In this document: in pieces, positions 33,484 to 43,684 of the stretch
Numbering within the stretch: the stretch's first letter is position 1
How the letters are laid out: every line of letters begins with the position of its first letter
Assembly: GCF_023078275.1 (NCBI RefSeq)
Contig: NC_062973.1
Location: 23,368,956 to 23,432,955, forward strand
Direction: 5' to 3'
Length of the DNA: 64,000 nt
Source of the DNA: Leguminivora glycinivorella
Lineage: Eukaryota > Arthropoda > Insecta > Lepidoptera > Tortricidae
Position numbers and translations under genes: made by a program
The notes under the pieces: model-generated
The model's input: only the letters and a program-made list of their open reading frames with translations
What the model was told of the DNA's origin: nothing
The model's database searches: none

Positions 33484-34870
33484 GCTATAGCATACCTGTC
33501 CTTAGACAGCTTATATTAGGGTTATTATGTGACGAGGAACGCTATAGCATTCGGATGCTATAGCATACCTGACAAAATACAGAGTTAAAATGTGATCTTA
33601 TGTGACACCGTATGCTATAGCATACGATGCTATAGCATACCGTGACACAATACTGAGTCAAAATGTGATCTTATATGACACCGTATGCTATAGCATACGA
33701 TCCATAGATGGTGATACAGCAGATTCATTCTGTAGAATCATATCAAATAAAACATTAACCCCCTTATTCATAAACGCACACTAAAGTTATCAAGCTGATA
33801 AAGTTCGTTTGTCCCTTTTCGGCGTATTGGTGTGATAGAAAGGGACAAACGAACTTTATCGGCTTGATAACTTTAGTGAACGTTTATGAATAAGGGGGTT
33901 AGTGTTTCTGGCTGCGGGGATGATGCCCACAAATAAAAGTATAAAGCTTGTTCACGAATACAGAGTTTTTTGGTACAAGAAGAATTGTCTAAATGTGTAT
34001 CTCCTACAGACTCTTTTGGAGTACCTAACTTTCGTCAGAACTGTACTCACCCGTTTCGTCATTGAGACTAGAATAATGTTTGTTCAAACCTGCTGTTGTA
34101 TAGGTGCTAAAGGCCTTCATTTGGTGTGATGATTTCTGGGTAGAACTTATCCACTACCTCTCACTACGCGATGATTCGCCCAGCTTTATATGCTATTTTA
34201 CAAGCATCTAAACCAAGTTCAAGTAGTTAAACACCAACAAAATTCACTCAAAAAGATATAATTTAACGTAAACAGTCAGTATCAACCAGAAATAGGGTTT
34301 ATTCACAATTATATGAGCAAAGCAATGACTAAGTACGAAGGAAATTACTCAAATAATAGGTGTAAACATGCTTCGGTTTTCTTAATTTATCGTAACCAAA
34401 ATCACGGTGTGTTATTATAAAACGACAGTGGACATGTTTGTTAACAAAACCGCAACACAAAAATATATATAAACTGTAAAAATAATTACTTATGATTTTT
34501 TAAACAATCCGTAAAATTGCGTTTGCGCTCGAAATTTGGCCACATTTCACGGGCCAACTCCCGGTGACACTCGCGGGGCTACTGCGCAAATTTCCATACA
34601 AAGAGGTATTCTATAGCATACGCGTCACAAAAAGGTGAACTCGATCTGTGACGCCACAGCATATTTTTTAACTGCGATAAAACTATGTAATGTTGCAGTA
34701 TGCATACTATGATTCTAGTGAATGGTAGAGGAAATGTTGGTGAATAATATTATACTGTGAACAAGAAGATTACTAAGCAAACAGACGCAGAAATTCAAAC
34801 CAAATAACGTATTCTATAGCATACGCGTCACCAGAAGGAGTACAAAAACGTATGCTATAGAATACGCGTC
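33484..34870. repeat. repeated TATGCTATAGCATA palindromes
   Basis: The motif or a one-mismatch version occurs at about 33484, 33541, 33555, 33611, 33627, 33683, 34608, 34810 and 34851. Six are in the left 280 bp and three in the right 280 bp of the element; the right ones read ATTCTATAGCATACGCGTC or its complement. Placement suggests protein-binding sites for transposition, which is inference. Confidence 0.8.
33758..33899. mobile_element. TA-flanked MITE, family K, copy 1
   Basis: 142 bp, nearly perfect palindrome with ends ACCCCCTTATTCATAAACG, flanked by TA (33756-33757 and 33900-33901), nested in the piggyBac-like element. Other copies at 61363-61492 and, interrupted, at 42765-43250. Confidence 0.88.
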
Positions 34871-36842
34871 CGCGAACGTGTTAAAATATTTTCAAAACTA
34901 CTATGAGGCAAACAATGGTTGATTGTACTAAGTCCCTTTAAGTAAAAGTTTAGAAATGAGCTCATATCGCTTCCAATTTCATCACAGTACATAATAACAT
35001 TAGGCTTAGGTATACATTTTAGAGAAGTGTCGAAAGAGCTACTACCACTTATATGCTGTTGTTGTAAACTGTCATACAGGCTTGGGTAGAGTGTGCTGGT
35101 TGACAAATCCCCGGTCACCTGCTTACATGCACATGACTGGGCATTGGTCAACGACTCAAAGCGGTCTGAATTATGCTTTATCTGGGATATTAAGTCATCC
35201 ATAGCCAAAGAATATTCATTAATAACTTTTTTTGAACTTTCATTTATGCCTTCCAAAGATTTTATTGAATCCTCCAAAGTCTGAATTTTTGATTTTAACG
35301 CCTGTGTGTCAGTTTCATACTGTAATTTACTATTTTCTAACTGAGCAGAATACAAATCCAACTTATCCACTAAGCCTATATTAACTTTACAATATTTTAA
35401 TTTTTTAAAAAACAATTTATTTATTTTTGACAGTTTTTCTTTTTTCTAATGACTTTATTCAATTTAATATATTTCTTTAGTTTGTTTCCGCTGCAATTTA
35501 CTAACCTTGGTGTGGTGGTATCATTGGCTAAATCTGTAGTGACCAAAGGGATTTCAATTGCTGCGGTAACCAACTGGGAGTCAGGCCGGACCAGTTCCTC
35601 GAACAAGGTCTGAGTGTGTGCCGCAGCTGCTTGGTTTTGGGCCTCCCGTAGCTCGTAGATTTGTTCGTGGGCGTCGTGCAGTGCTCTCTCCAATGAGTCG
35701 ATGTCTTTCAGGGCCTGTTCATATGCAGCATTGCACTCCATAAACCTGTCAACCGTCTCCTGAAGCCGGGCCCGCTCTGAATTTACATTATTGTAATCAC
35801 TCTCTAATGTACACAGTTCCTTTTTCAACTTATCGTTCCTATCAATTACTAATAATAGCTCTTTCTCACTGTCTTCTCTTTCACTGAGCAATTGAGCACT
35901 AAATTCCTTGGATTGTTTTAATTCCAGCAAGGTAAGTTGGAGCTTATCACACTTTTCAGGCTCCTGCTGGAGAGCCGCTGCTGCGGCTGCTGCAGGTGCT
36001 CTGCGTGTTTGCATTGTAGATGGGTTTTTAATGTACTAAACACTAAAACAAAGCAAGAAATTGCTTACTCAAGCTCAGCGGTTGCAGGTAGGTACTTACA
36101 TGAAATAATGACGCTTAACTATGTCTACACTTGTTCTAGCCTTGTACACACGTTAACACTGAATTGAAAAACACAATTAACAATAACTAGTGACAATACG
36201 ACCTAGAAAGTGTACAAAGGCGAACAGATATTTCAAATTTATAACCTATAACGGCTACAAACCTGATACATCAAAGACACTGGTAAACGTCACTAAAACA
36301 CTTCACTTATTATATTTATACAAAACTTAATGTTAAATCTACTTAGTTTACACTTAAAATAGTAATTATTACACAAAATATCCTTAAAAAATAATTATTT
36401 TAAAGGGACCTAGCAAAATCAGCTGCTTATCGTTTGACAGCCGGGGTTGCCATTGTATTGACATTAAGTTGAAAAGGTTCTCTATTATGTATATGTACGC
36501 AGAATACATATTATACGTCAATGTTACACGTGTTTCCCCGCGAAACAAATTTATTCAACGACTCTCAGGTGTTGACTCCTAAAATTCTCCGGGAACAAGT
36601 AATTTTTGTTCGTCAGTAAAATATTATCGTTTCAAGCGAGCGAACCCTTCTCGGGCGAACCGTGACGCGCCTCGCGTCCCCTGACCAGAATAAATTAATT
36701 ACTTACTTATGTAAATTCCTTTACCTAGTGGTAAATTTGGGCCAGTTTAGAATAGCGTTTTTGCCTTGGCTTGCGTAGGTGTATTTATTTAAAACTATCG
36801 CCTAGACAAATTGTATCAAAAGCAGGCCTACGTCACTCGAAA

Positions 36843-37033
36843 GAAAACATCGTGAGCAAACCGGACTAATTCCAATAAGGCCTAGTTAGTTAATAGTTAC
36901 CCTTCGGATTGGAAAGTCAGATGGCAGTCGCTTACGTAAAACTAGTGCCGACGCCAAATTTTGGGATTAGTTGTCAAAGCGGACCCCAGGCTCCCATGAG
37001 TCGTGGCAAATGCCGGGATAACGCAAGGGGGAC
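36843..37033 (+). repeat. SINE family 1, head-truncated
   Basis: Contains 'AACATCGTGAGCAAACCGGA' through to 'CCGGGATAACGCAAGGGGG'. The tRNA-like head is missing. Confidence 0.75.
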
Positions 37034-37423
37034 GTATCGAACATGTAAGTGTCAAAAAAATTTACAAGTTTTTGTTTGATTAAACGTCACTTTTGATCCT
37101 GATCTAGATATTCGTATACCATTTTTTTGATGTATTTTAAAGTTCGAATAATTAAATAATCATAATGTCTGTAGTTCTAAGTACTTTTCTCGAAATAATT
37201 CCCCGTTTTCCCTTTTCATGCCATCGTTATTCACCTCGATTGCCGGCAGTGGTTGATTTTTGTGCGAGTTATTTATCACCAGCCTATTATACCGTCCCAC
37301 GGTTCCTTCCGATTGTACGAAAAGGTCTGGCCTACAGTGCCGACCCTATTTCAATAGTTAATAATGACCTTTTTCTCAAATGTCATTACGTTCCATACAT
37401 AAATCTTAAACTGCAGTAAAACT
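37034..37423. other. no recognised feature
   Basis: Nothing recognised. Confidence 0.4.
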
Positions 37424-37645
37424 GTAAACCGCGGTCCTGGATTCGAATCCCGGTAAGGGCATTTGTTTGTGTGATGAGCACAGACATTTGTTCCTGAGTC
37501 ATGGATGTTTTCTATGTATATAAGTATGTATTTATCTATTTAAGTATGTATATCGTCGCTTAGCACCCATAGCTTTGCTTAGTTTGGGGCTAAGTTGATC
37601 TGTGTAAGGTGTCCCCAATATTTATTTATTTATTTATTTATTTAA
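37424..37645 (+). repeat. SINE family 2, head-truncated
   Basis: Box-B-like GGATTCGAATCCC, body 'TTCCTGAGTCATGGATG', and a TTTA tail of five to six units. Box A is missing. The middle differs from 9735-9985 ('TTAGCACCCATAGCTTTG'), indicating a subfamily. Confidence 0.75.
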
Positions 37646-37830
37646 ATTGAAACCGTTGTGTAATTTTGGAGCTGAGACAGCGTAGATAATAAAAATTATT
37701 CAACATTTATATTTTTCTATAACTGTCACTGATTTTTATTACTTATTAATAAGTATATGTTGTAATCCCGTGGTCTCCGCGACCAAAACAATATCAAAAT
37801 TGTAATGTTAGATTATTAATGAACTCACTT

Positions 37831-38227
37831 CTTCTTCTTCCTCCTACCCTTATCCCACGTTATGTGGGGTCGGTACAACACGTCTTCCTCTTCCATTCTC
37901 CTCTATCTTTCGTCATCTCAACACTCACATCTTTCTTCCTCATATCCTCTTTCACACAATCCATCCAGCGTTGTTTGGGTTTACCCCTCCCTCTCCATCC
38001 ATCAACCTTCATCTCCAACATTCTTTTGCCTATATGACATTCATCCCTCCTCATTACATGACCGAACCACGCCAACCTGCCACTCCTCATCTTTTCCGTT
38101 ATAGGCGCAACTTTCAAACTTCCCCTAATATACTCATTCCTGATCCGATCCATTCTGGTCACTCCACACATCCATCTCAACATTCTCATTTCCGCTACGT
38201 GCACTCTCCTTTCATCCTCCACCTTTG
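37831..38227 (-). mobile_element. 5'-truncated RTE-like LINE
   Basis: 397 bp flanked by a perfect 15-bp duplication TTAATGAACTCACTT (37816-37830 and 38228-38242). The 3' end on the minus strand is a GAAGAAGAAG tail. Direct evidence of target-primed insertion of a truncated copy. Confidence 0.92.
37860..38227 (-). pseudogene. RTE-like reverse transcriptase C-terminal fragment
   Basis: Minus-strand translation from the truncation point: RRVHVAEMRMLRWMCGVTRM, RIRNEYIRGSLKVAPI, GRLAWFGHVMRRD and GRGKPKQRWMDCVKEDM, ending WKRKTCCTDPT. The LRW-CG, W-GHV-R and RG-PK-RW-D blocks are hallmarks of the C-terminal end of RTE-type and related insect ORFs. Endonuclease and RT domains are absent. The frame has no stops, so the insertion is recent. 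Residues encoded upstream of 38227 belong to the flank. Confidence 0.88.
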
Positions 38228-38311
38228 TTAATGAACTCACTTATATGTACAAAATAACAAATAGGAAGGGAGAAATCACCATATACCTACCCCCTTCGCA
38301 AGCATCAACTT

Positions 38312-38479
38312 CAGGCCCCGTAGCCGAATGGCATTTCTGCGACACGAAACGAAAACAAAACGCCGCGAAAGGTAGTCTGGCTCTGTCGCGCCAATACGCA
38401 AGAGCGATAGAGATAGATAGCTACGAAAGAGATATTATCGTGAGCTTTTCGTGAGCGTTTGTGCATTCGGCTACGCACA
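38312..38479. mobile_element. CAGG-ended MITE, family E, copy 3
   Basis: Left end CAGGCCCCGTAGCCGAATGG is intact; the right end is decayed (CATTCGGCTACGCACAG). Interior 'TCGCGCCAATACGCAAGAGC'. Confidence 0.75.
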
Positions 38480-39019
38480 GAGTCACATTTATCCCTCCCC
38501 CGGGTCGCGCTGGCCGTAACGGCCGAGTTATAGTAACGACTGCGTCCATAATCACTGATGCACTCTTGGTAATCACTTCATTTACCAGAGTAGGTTCCAG
38601 CTGATTTAGAGACGCCGCTTTGTTAGCGAATGGCATAGTTATGAGGAAAACCGGGACATAGTTATGAGGGGACCCGGTTTTAAATAAACTTTCGTCATCA
38701 TTTTCCTTACTGGGCATTAAGATTTTAATAAGGCTGTATGTTTGTACGGCTATGGAAAATATTATGTTTACATAATATGATTTTTATATTAATTACGCGT
38801 TACTTTCATTTGACGTTTAAAAGAGTCGTATTATAAAAAAAACAAAAAGCACAAGGGATATAAACAGATTGTTTTCAAGTACCTAGAATTTTAAAAGAAT
38901 CTGTTTATACACCTTGTGTTTTAAAATCGCCATAAAGCCTCTATTTGTAATCATTTGTTTTGTTCTCCACCAGCTGTATCTTTTGCTGAAGTGTAACAAT
39001 AAAGAGTATTCTATCTATC
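38480..39019. other. no gene recognised
   Basis: An AACAATAAAGAGT end with TATC repeats near 38995-39020 looks like a retroelement 3' end. Otherwise nothing recognised. Confidence 0.4.
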
Positions 39020-39170
39020 TGTCTTTATGTCTTTCCCATCACGGAACAATGGTGTTCCGGACCTTTGGGAGGCGCGCGCGGGGCCGAAGCCAACGCATAG
39101 AGGCCCTTTGACACTTTAATGAAATATAAGGGGTATACCGAGCGGTGTACCGGTGTCTTTATTATTATTA
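39020..39170 (+). repeat. dispersed repeat family D, copy 2
   Basis: Shares CGGACCTTTG and GGGGCCGAAGCCAAC with 11690-11860 and ends in ATT repeats. Confidence 0.5.
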
Positions 39171-39507
39171 GTATTCTATCTAGCTGACATTCTGTAAATA
39201 TAACCGGTTTTTATAACGCTTCAATTATTTTTCCAAGCCCTTGTGAAGAGATCCGACGGAAGAAAACCGAGTACGTGCGTCTTGAACAAGGAAAGTTTCA
39301 CAACGACTTCCCGCTTCCAACTCATTTAAACGGTTGTTTATTATTCCTGCAGGTACTCGCTACTCGGACCGATAACAAAGATACTCTTGTAAACTAGGTC
39401 GGGACTTGAAAAGTTGTGCGTGAATTTGGGAATCAAAAGTACGGAAAAGTCAAAGTTTTTGGTGCTAAGAAAAAGGGCAGGAAGTTAATAAAAACAATCC
39501 TGAAAAT
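39171..39507. other. no recognised feature
   Basis: Nothing recognised. Confidence 0.4.
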
Positions 39508-40035
39508 CCGTTTTTTAGGGTTTCGGAGTCAACTAGGAACCCTTATAGTTTCGCCATGACTGTCTGTCCGTCTGTCCGTCCGTCCGCGAATAATCTCAGT
39601 GACCGTTAGCACTAGAAAGCTGAAATTTGGTACCAATACGTATATCAATCACGCCGACAAAGTGGTAAAATAAAAAGTGGAAAAAATTGCTTTGTTAGTG
39701 TACGTAGAAGGCTACATGTAAAGTGGGGACTGATTTTTTTTTTCATTCCAACCCCAACTTATGATATATTGTTGGATAGGTATTTAAAAATGAATAAGGG
39801 TTTACTAAAATCGTTTTTTGATAATATTAATATTTTCGGAAATAATCGCTGCTAAAGAAAAAAAGTGTGTCGGCCTTCTAACTTTTGAACCATATGTTTA
39901 AAAAATATAAAAAAAATCACAAAAGTAGAACATATAAACACTTTCTAGGAAAATTGTGAGAAAAATACGGAAAACTACGAAACCCTACACTGAGCGTGGC
40001 CCGACACGCTCTTGGCCGGTTTTTTTTTGTTCTTA
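39508..40035 (+). repeat. moth dispersed repeat (TTAGGGTTTCG type)
   Basis: Starts with 'TTTAGGGTTTCGGAGTCAAC', has a run of CTGTCCGTC repeats, and ends 'AACCCTACACTGAGCGTGG' then 'CGCTCTTGGCCGG' and T-run. I recognise it as a widespread lepidopteran repeat of unsettled class. Non-coding. Confidence 0.6.
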
Positions 40036-40050
40036 TGACGACTACTATAA

Positions 40051-40277
40051 TGTCGGACCACACGCACTGTTTTTCCTCAGGGATGGCAGAAGGCGCCACG
40101 GGCCGTCGGAATAGTCATATTGTACCTACTTGGAATTTTCGACCCTTGCCTTTGTGACCCGATAAGCGAGCGGTTTAGGTATCCGTTTGGTAAACAGAGG
40201 ACGCTGGTTCGATTCCAGCTCGGGACACCTAGAGGCCTTGGTCACTTTTTCTTTGTATATGACATTTATTTCATGTT
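40051..40277 (+). mobile_element. SINE family 3, second full copy
   Basis: Flanked by an 8-bp repeat TACTATAA (40043-40050 and 40278-40285). Begins TGTCGGACCACACG, has 'CCTCAGGGATGGC' in the leader, a diverged box A (GATAAGCGAGCGG), box B GGTTCGATTCC and ends TTGTATATGACATTTATT. Same limits as 24052-24262. Confidence 0.8.
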
Positions 40278-40299
40278 TACTATAAAGTATAAAAAGTAC

Positions 40300-41424
40300 T
40301 GAAGCAAACAGTCAGCCCAACTTGCCGAAATTCCGGCCTAATAAAAGCCTAACGCGGTGACCGAGTAATATAAATGGAGGCATTTATCATTATTCAAATA
40401 GGCTAGTTTCCTTTACTTTAAATAAAATATTATATGCAGTACACGAAATAAGGCACGACATAATAAGAAGAAAGTGGACAGTAAGTAGTTATTTTTAAAT
40501 ATAATTTCTATTTAATAAGTCAAAGAGAAAGATATAAAGTAAATGAATTGACCGTGACGTCACTTCTCAGTATTTCATAGTATTTCCATATTAATAAATC
40601 GTTTTGACAGTTCTTAAAAAGAAGCTGATTTGACTAGTAGGAAACTAGCCTATTATCAATGTAACCAGTGTGAGTGACACTTCGTAGCAAAACTACGTGT
40701 GAATGAATGAATAAAATAATTAACTCTAAAAAGACAGAAAATAAAGACAAAGTAAAGTACTGAAGTAGCCAGTTGGCTAATGCCCCACGGGACTATGCAG
40801 ACGGCGATAGTGACCACAGGGATATAAAATATTCACCTGCCGAGTTTCCGGCCTAATAAAAGCCTAACGCGATGACCGGCAGTAGAAATTAATGAAGGCA
40901 TTGATCATTATTACAATTGTTCATTTAGCCAGTGTACAAGTGATACTTCGTAACAAAAGCTACGTGTGAATAAATGAATGCAATAATTCACTCTAAAAAG
41001 ACAACAAATAAAGACAAAGTACTGAAGTAGCCAGTTGGCTACAATGCCCCACGGGACTATGCAGGCGGCGATAGAGCCACAGGGGTATAAAATATTCACC
41101 TGCTGAGATTCCGGCCTAATAAAAGCCTAACGCGGTGGACGAGTAATATAAATAAATGGAGGCATTGATCATTATTAAAATTATCAATGTAACCAATGTG
41201 AGTGACACTTCGTAGCAAAACTACGTGTGAATGAATGAATAAAATAATTAACTCTAAAAAGACAGAAAATAAAGACAAAGTAAAGTACTGAAGTAGCCAG
41301 TTGGCTAATGCCCCACGGGACTATGCAGACGGCGATAGTGCCCACAGGGATATAAAATATTCACCTGCTGAGATTCCGGCCTAATAAAAGCCTAACGTGG
41401 TGACCGTAGAAATAACTGGAGGCG
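40300..41424. repeat. 264-bp tandem repeat, four units
   Basis: The phrase 'TTCCGGCCTAATAAAAGCC' starts at 40331, 40846, 41109 and 41374. Spacings are 515, 263 and 265; the long first interval contains a 250-bp insertion (40401-40650). Each unit also has 'AGCCAGTTGGCTA' and 'CCCACGGGACTATGCAG'. No long open frame. Confidence 0.9.
40401..40650. mobile_element. TA-flanked MITE inside the 264-bp tandem repeat
   Basis: Inverted ends GGCTAGTTTCCT / AGGAAACTAGCC with TA on each side (40399-40400 and 40651-40652). 250 bp, non-coding. Accounts for the extra length of the first repeat unit. Confidence 0.85.
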
Positions 41425-41610
41425 TTTAGTTCACCGGTTAAGCACTAGGGACTTTCTCGATTCTTTATTTTATTTAACGGAACTATTCGAACTTTAATAT
41501 ACGTCGAATATTCGTTCTAGATTGTATGGATTGGATACATATGTAAGTGTCAAAATGAAGTTTCTTCAAACGATAACGCCACCTTTACAATGAATAAATA
41601 AATACATCAA

Positions 41611-41833
41611 ATAAGGTACAGCGGGGCAAATTTCTACTGGGGGTCAAATGTAACTAGTCCATTTTTTCCATGTTTTACAATGTTTGCATTATTAAATAGA
41701 GTGTCCACCGGTTATTTATGGTAGGCGTGTTCAGCGGATACATGTAGAACTCAACATCATAGTGTAATAATGGAAAAAATGGACTAGTTACTATTGCCCC
41801 CCAGTCGAGATTTGTCCCGCTATACTTTATGCC
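41611..41833. mobile_element. GTACAGCGGGGCAA-ended MITE, family L, copy 1
   Basis: Fold-back element: left 'AAGGTACAGCGGGGCAAAT' and right 'ATTTGTCCCGCTATACTTT'-type ends, with 'CTAGTCCATTTTTTCCAT' repeated in inverse. Relatives at 46328-46460 (left part), 55868-55925 (right part) and 56892-57664 (split by a LINE). Confidence 0.8.
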
Positions 41834-42422
41834 TTTTATTAACTTAATCCTAATAAAATTATTACAAATAATTATTGTGCGTGTGTTAGTTAGATATTGA
41901 TGTAGCATGGATTGAGTGCTACGCAGGGCAACTCCGTAGCAAAGCTGCACAAGTGCTACGCGTGAATGTAGACGGTTGACTGGTGAGGTGACGTAATGAG
42001 AACATTCTGACGCTCACCATTTGGCCATTTTGTTCAAATCAAAACTTCACCACACCCTTTCCTTACGTGAACCTGAACCTGTATATAAACAGTCAAGTGT
42101 AAAAATATGGGTGCACACATCTTACTCAAAAATATATGCCAGCATCTTAGTCCGGTGTAATAAGAGCGTACCTAGTACCATATTTATGACACGATTTTTT
42201 CGATACATATTTTTGCACTTGACTGTATGTGTATAGATTCCAAATCTTATGCCGCGGAAGATAACATTGTCGCATATTAATATTGAACGTGCTACTACAT
42301 TTATGTCCATGATAGTATGTATGTATGTATAAGCTTTATTGTACATAATATATAGGAATAGGATATTAAATTTAATAAAAGAGCAACGCTTTGTAGGCTT
42401 ACGTACATGTGCACTAACAAAG
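41834..42422. other. no recognised feature
   Basis: GCTACG-type words recur near 41905-41970. A possible LINE tail AGCTTTATTGTACATAAT is near 42330. Confidence 0.4.
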
Positions 42423-42582
42423 CAGGCCCCGTAGCCGAATGGCATTTCTCCGACGCCAAACGAAAGCGATACGCCGCTGGCTCTGTCGCGCCAATACGCA
42501 AGCGCGATAGAGATAGATATCTACTAGCGCTTCGTTTCGTGAGCGTTTCGTGAGCGTTTGTGCCATTCGGCTAGTCACCCTG
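42423..42582. mobile_element. CAGG-ended MITE, family E, copy 4 (160 bp)
   Basis: Ends CAGGCCCCGTAGCCGAATGG and CCATTCGGCTAGTCACCCTG. Nearly an inverted copy of 15819-15978. Confidence 0.85.
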
Positions 42583-42764
42583 CTCAGGCGAATAGGATTT
42601 TAAAACCACAAATCTTTGTTAGGCAGTATTCATAAGCCTCTGGTATAGATTTATTTAAGATAAAATGCCGAATATGATACTGGCCTGTTTATATTTTAGT
42701 TTTGGTTTTAGCTTTTGCCTTGTTATATTAATAGTACCTTTTATTCTACAATTGTCACGCCGAT

Positions 42765-43255
42765 AAAGTTCGTTTTCCCCTCACTAGCTCGGAAACACGT
42801 GTTTTGTCCTTTAATACCAGCGGGTAAAAACGCATTTTATCCACTAGTGGGTAAAGTAATTTGACCTTGAATAAAGCCAAATTAACTGCTTTAAAATTGA
42901 TAAAAGTAGGTGAATCTAGTAATAAAGATGATTTACCACCTGTGGAACTACTGGAAGCAGTGATAAACGCATTTTTTGAGTTGTAGTTTCCTCGCTATAG
43001 TGAGGGGAAAAGTTTTGTCACTAGGGTGCAAATGTATTTTACTTCTCATGTGTTAAAAAACTCGCAAGTTCAGGAGTCTATTCTCGAACCACTCGCTTCG
43101 CTCGTGGTTCAACTATCCTTTAGACTTACTAGAATCCTTTCACGTGCTCATTTTTCAATTCCACACTCGGCGTTAAAATACAACTTTGCCCCCTTGTATA
43201 ACAAATAACTATTATCGGCTTGATAACTAAAGTACGTTTATGAATAAGGTTAGTG
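42765..43255. mobile_element. MITE family K, split by repeat family H
   Basis: 'CGATAAAGTTCGTTT' (to 42775) and 'TATCGGCTTGATAAC' (from 43213) through GTTTATGAATAAGG are the halves of a family K MITE. Repeat family H lies between them. Confidence 0.75.
42776..43210. repeat. ~430-bp repeat family H, copy 2
   Basis: Nearly identical to 18358-18779, with a 15-bp extra piece near 43115-43130 (CCTTTAGACTTACTA). Its insertion into a known MITE defines its limits. Confidence 0.8.
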
Positions 43256-43412
43256 TTTGTCGAAATAATTTATCAAAATGTTAACATCCCGAAACGGTCC
43301 AATAAATAACTCGGTATCACACTTCGCAGGATAATAAATTTGTTGTCACTAGGCTGGAATTGGTCTACGAACACTATTCGGCTTTCCAAAATATTATAAG
43401 AACTAGCTACTA

Positions 43413-43671
43413 CTAGCTTTTCCCTGCGGCTTCGCTCGCGTTAAATTAGAAATTGCGAAATGCTTCATAGAAACTTCCGTCCCTCATTTTAATGTAGTGG
43501 GGGTAACCCTCCAAAGAGACAAAAAGTAGCCTATGTCACTCTCCATCTTTTCAACTATTTCAACTTAAAAAATAACGTCAATTATTCGTCGCTTCGTTTT
43601 GTCGTGAAAGACGGACAAACAAACAGACACACACTGCACACTTTCCCATTTATAATATTAATATAAAGTAT
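43413..43671 (-). mobile_element. Helitron-like non-autonomous fragment
   Basis: Minus-strand 3' end CGCGAGCGAAGCCGCAGGG and AAAAGCTAG; 5' end region 'TATTATAAATGGGAAAG' without the exact TCC start. Interior matches 7428-7671. Confidence 0.6.
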
Positions 43672-43684
43672 TTAATTAGTAATT

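Larger units (their letters stand above)
33420..34880. mobile_element. piggyBac-like non-autonomous element, 1461 bp
   Basis: Inverted ends CACGTTCGCGGACGC / GCGTCCGCGAACGTG of 15 bp, flanked by TTAA (33416-33419 and 34881-34884), the piggyBac target. No transposase recognised; the 75-codon frame at 33902 has no family resemblance that I can see. It contains nine copies of a CTATAGCATA palindrome-type motif near both ends and a nested TA-flanked MITE. Confidence 0.9.
33045..36014 (-). pseudogene. LINE ORF1 (coiled-coil, esterase-like), interrupted
   Basis: Three pieces on the minus strand. 36014-35421 starts MQTRRAPAAAAAAAL and is mostly heptad-like coiled coil (LLSEREDSEKELLLVIDRN and following). 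35415-34885 continues the coiled coil (KSKIQTLEDSIKSLEGINES) after a frameshift in A-runs near 35440 and enters a domain beginning NVIMYCDEIGSD. 33415-33045 completes it (LLIFMGNRGNVNKNN, KIIFFTFPYCSQMS), resembling the esterase-like C-terminus of CR1-type ORF1 proteins. The last two are separated by the piggyBac-like element; dropping one TTAA restores the frame exactly. ORF1 proteins bind and package element RNA. No PHD finger is seen, unlike the intact LINE at 50415. Confidence 0.8.
24630..36430 (-). mobile_element. CR1/Jockey-group LINE split by two insertions
   Basis: Minus-strand non-LTR retrotransposon: ORF1 pieces at 33045-33415 and 34885-36014, ORF2 at 30172-32858 and 24807-24962, and an ATTG-type tail near 24630. 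A DIRS element (24963-30171) and a piggyBac-like element (33420-34880) interrupt it. Subtracting them leaves about 5.1 kb, a normal full length. The 5' limit near 36430 is a guess from sequence change. Confidence 0.85.

Noticed and set aside
33902..34129. 75-codon frame inside the piggyBac-like element as a transposase remnant
   Set aside because: I could not match it to any piggyBac block (no DDD context, no C-terminal Cys-rich finger), and the length is within chance for AT-rich DNA.
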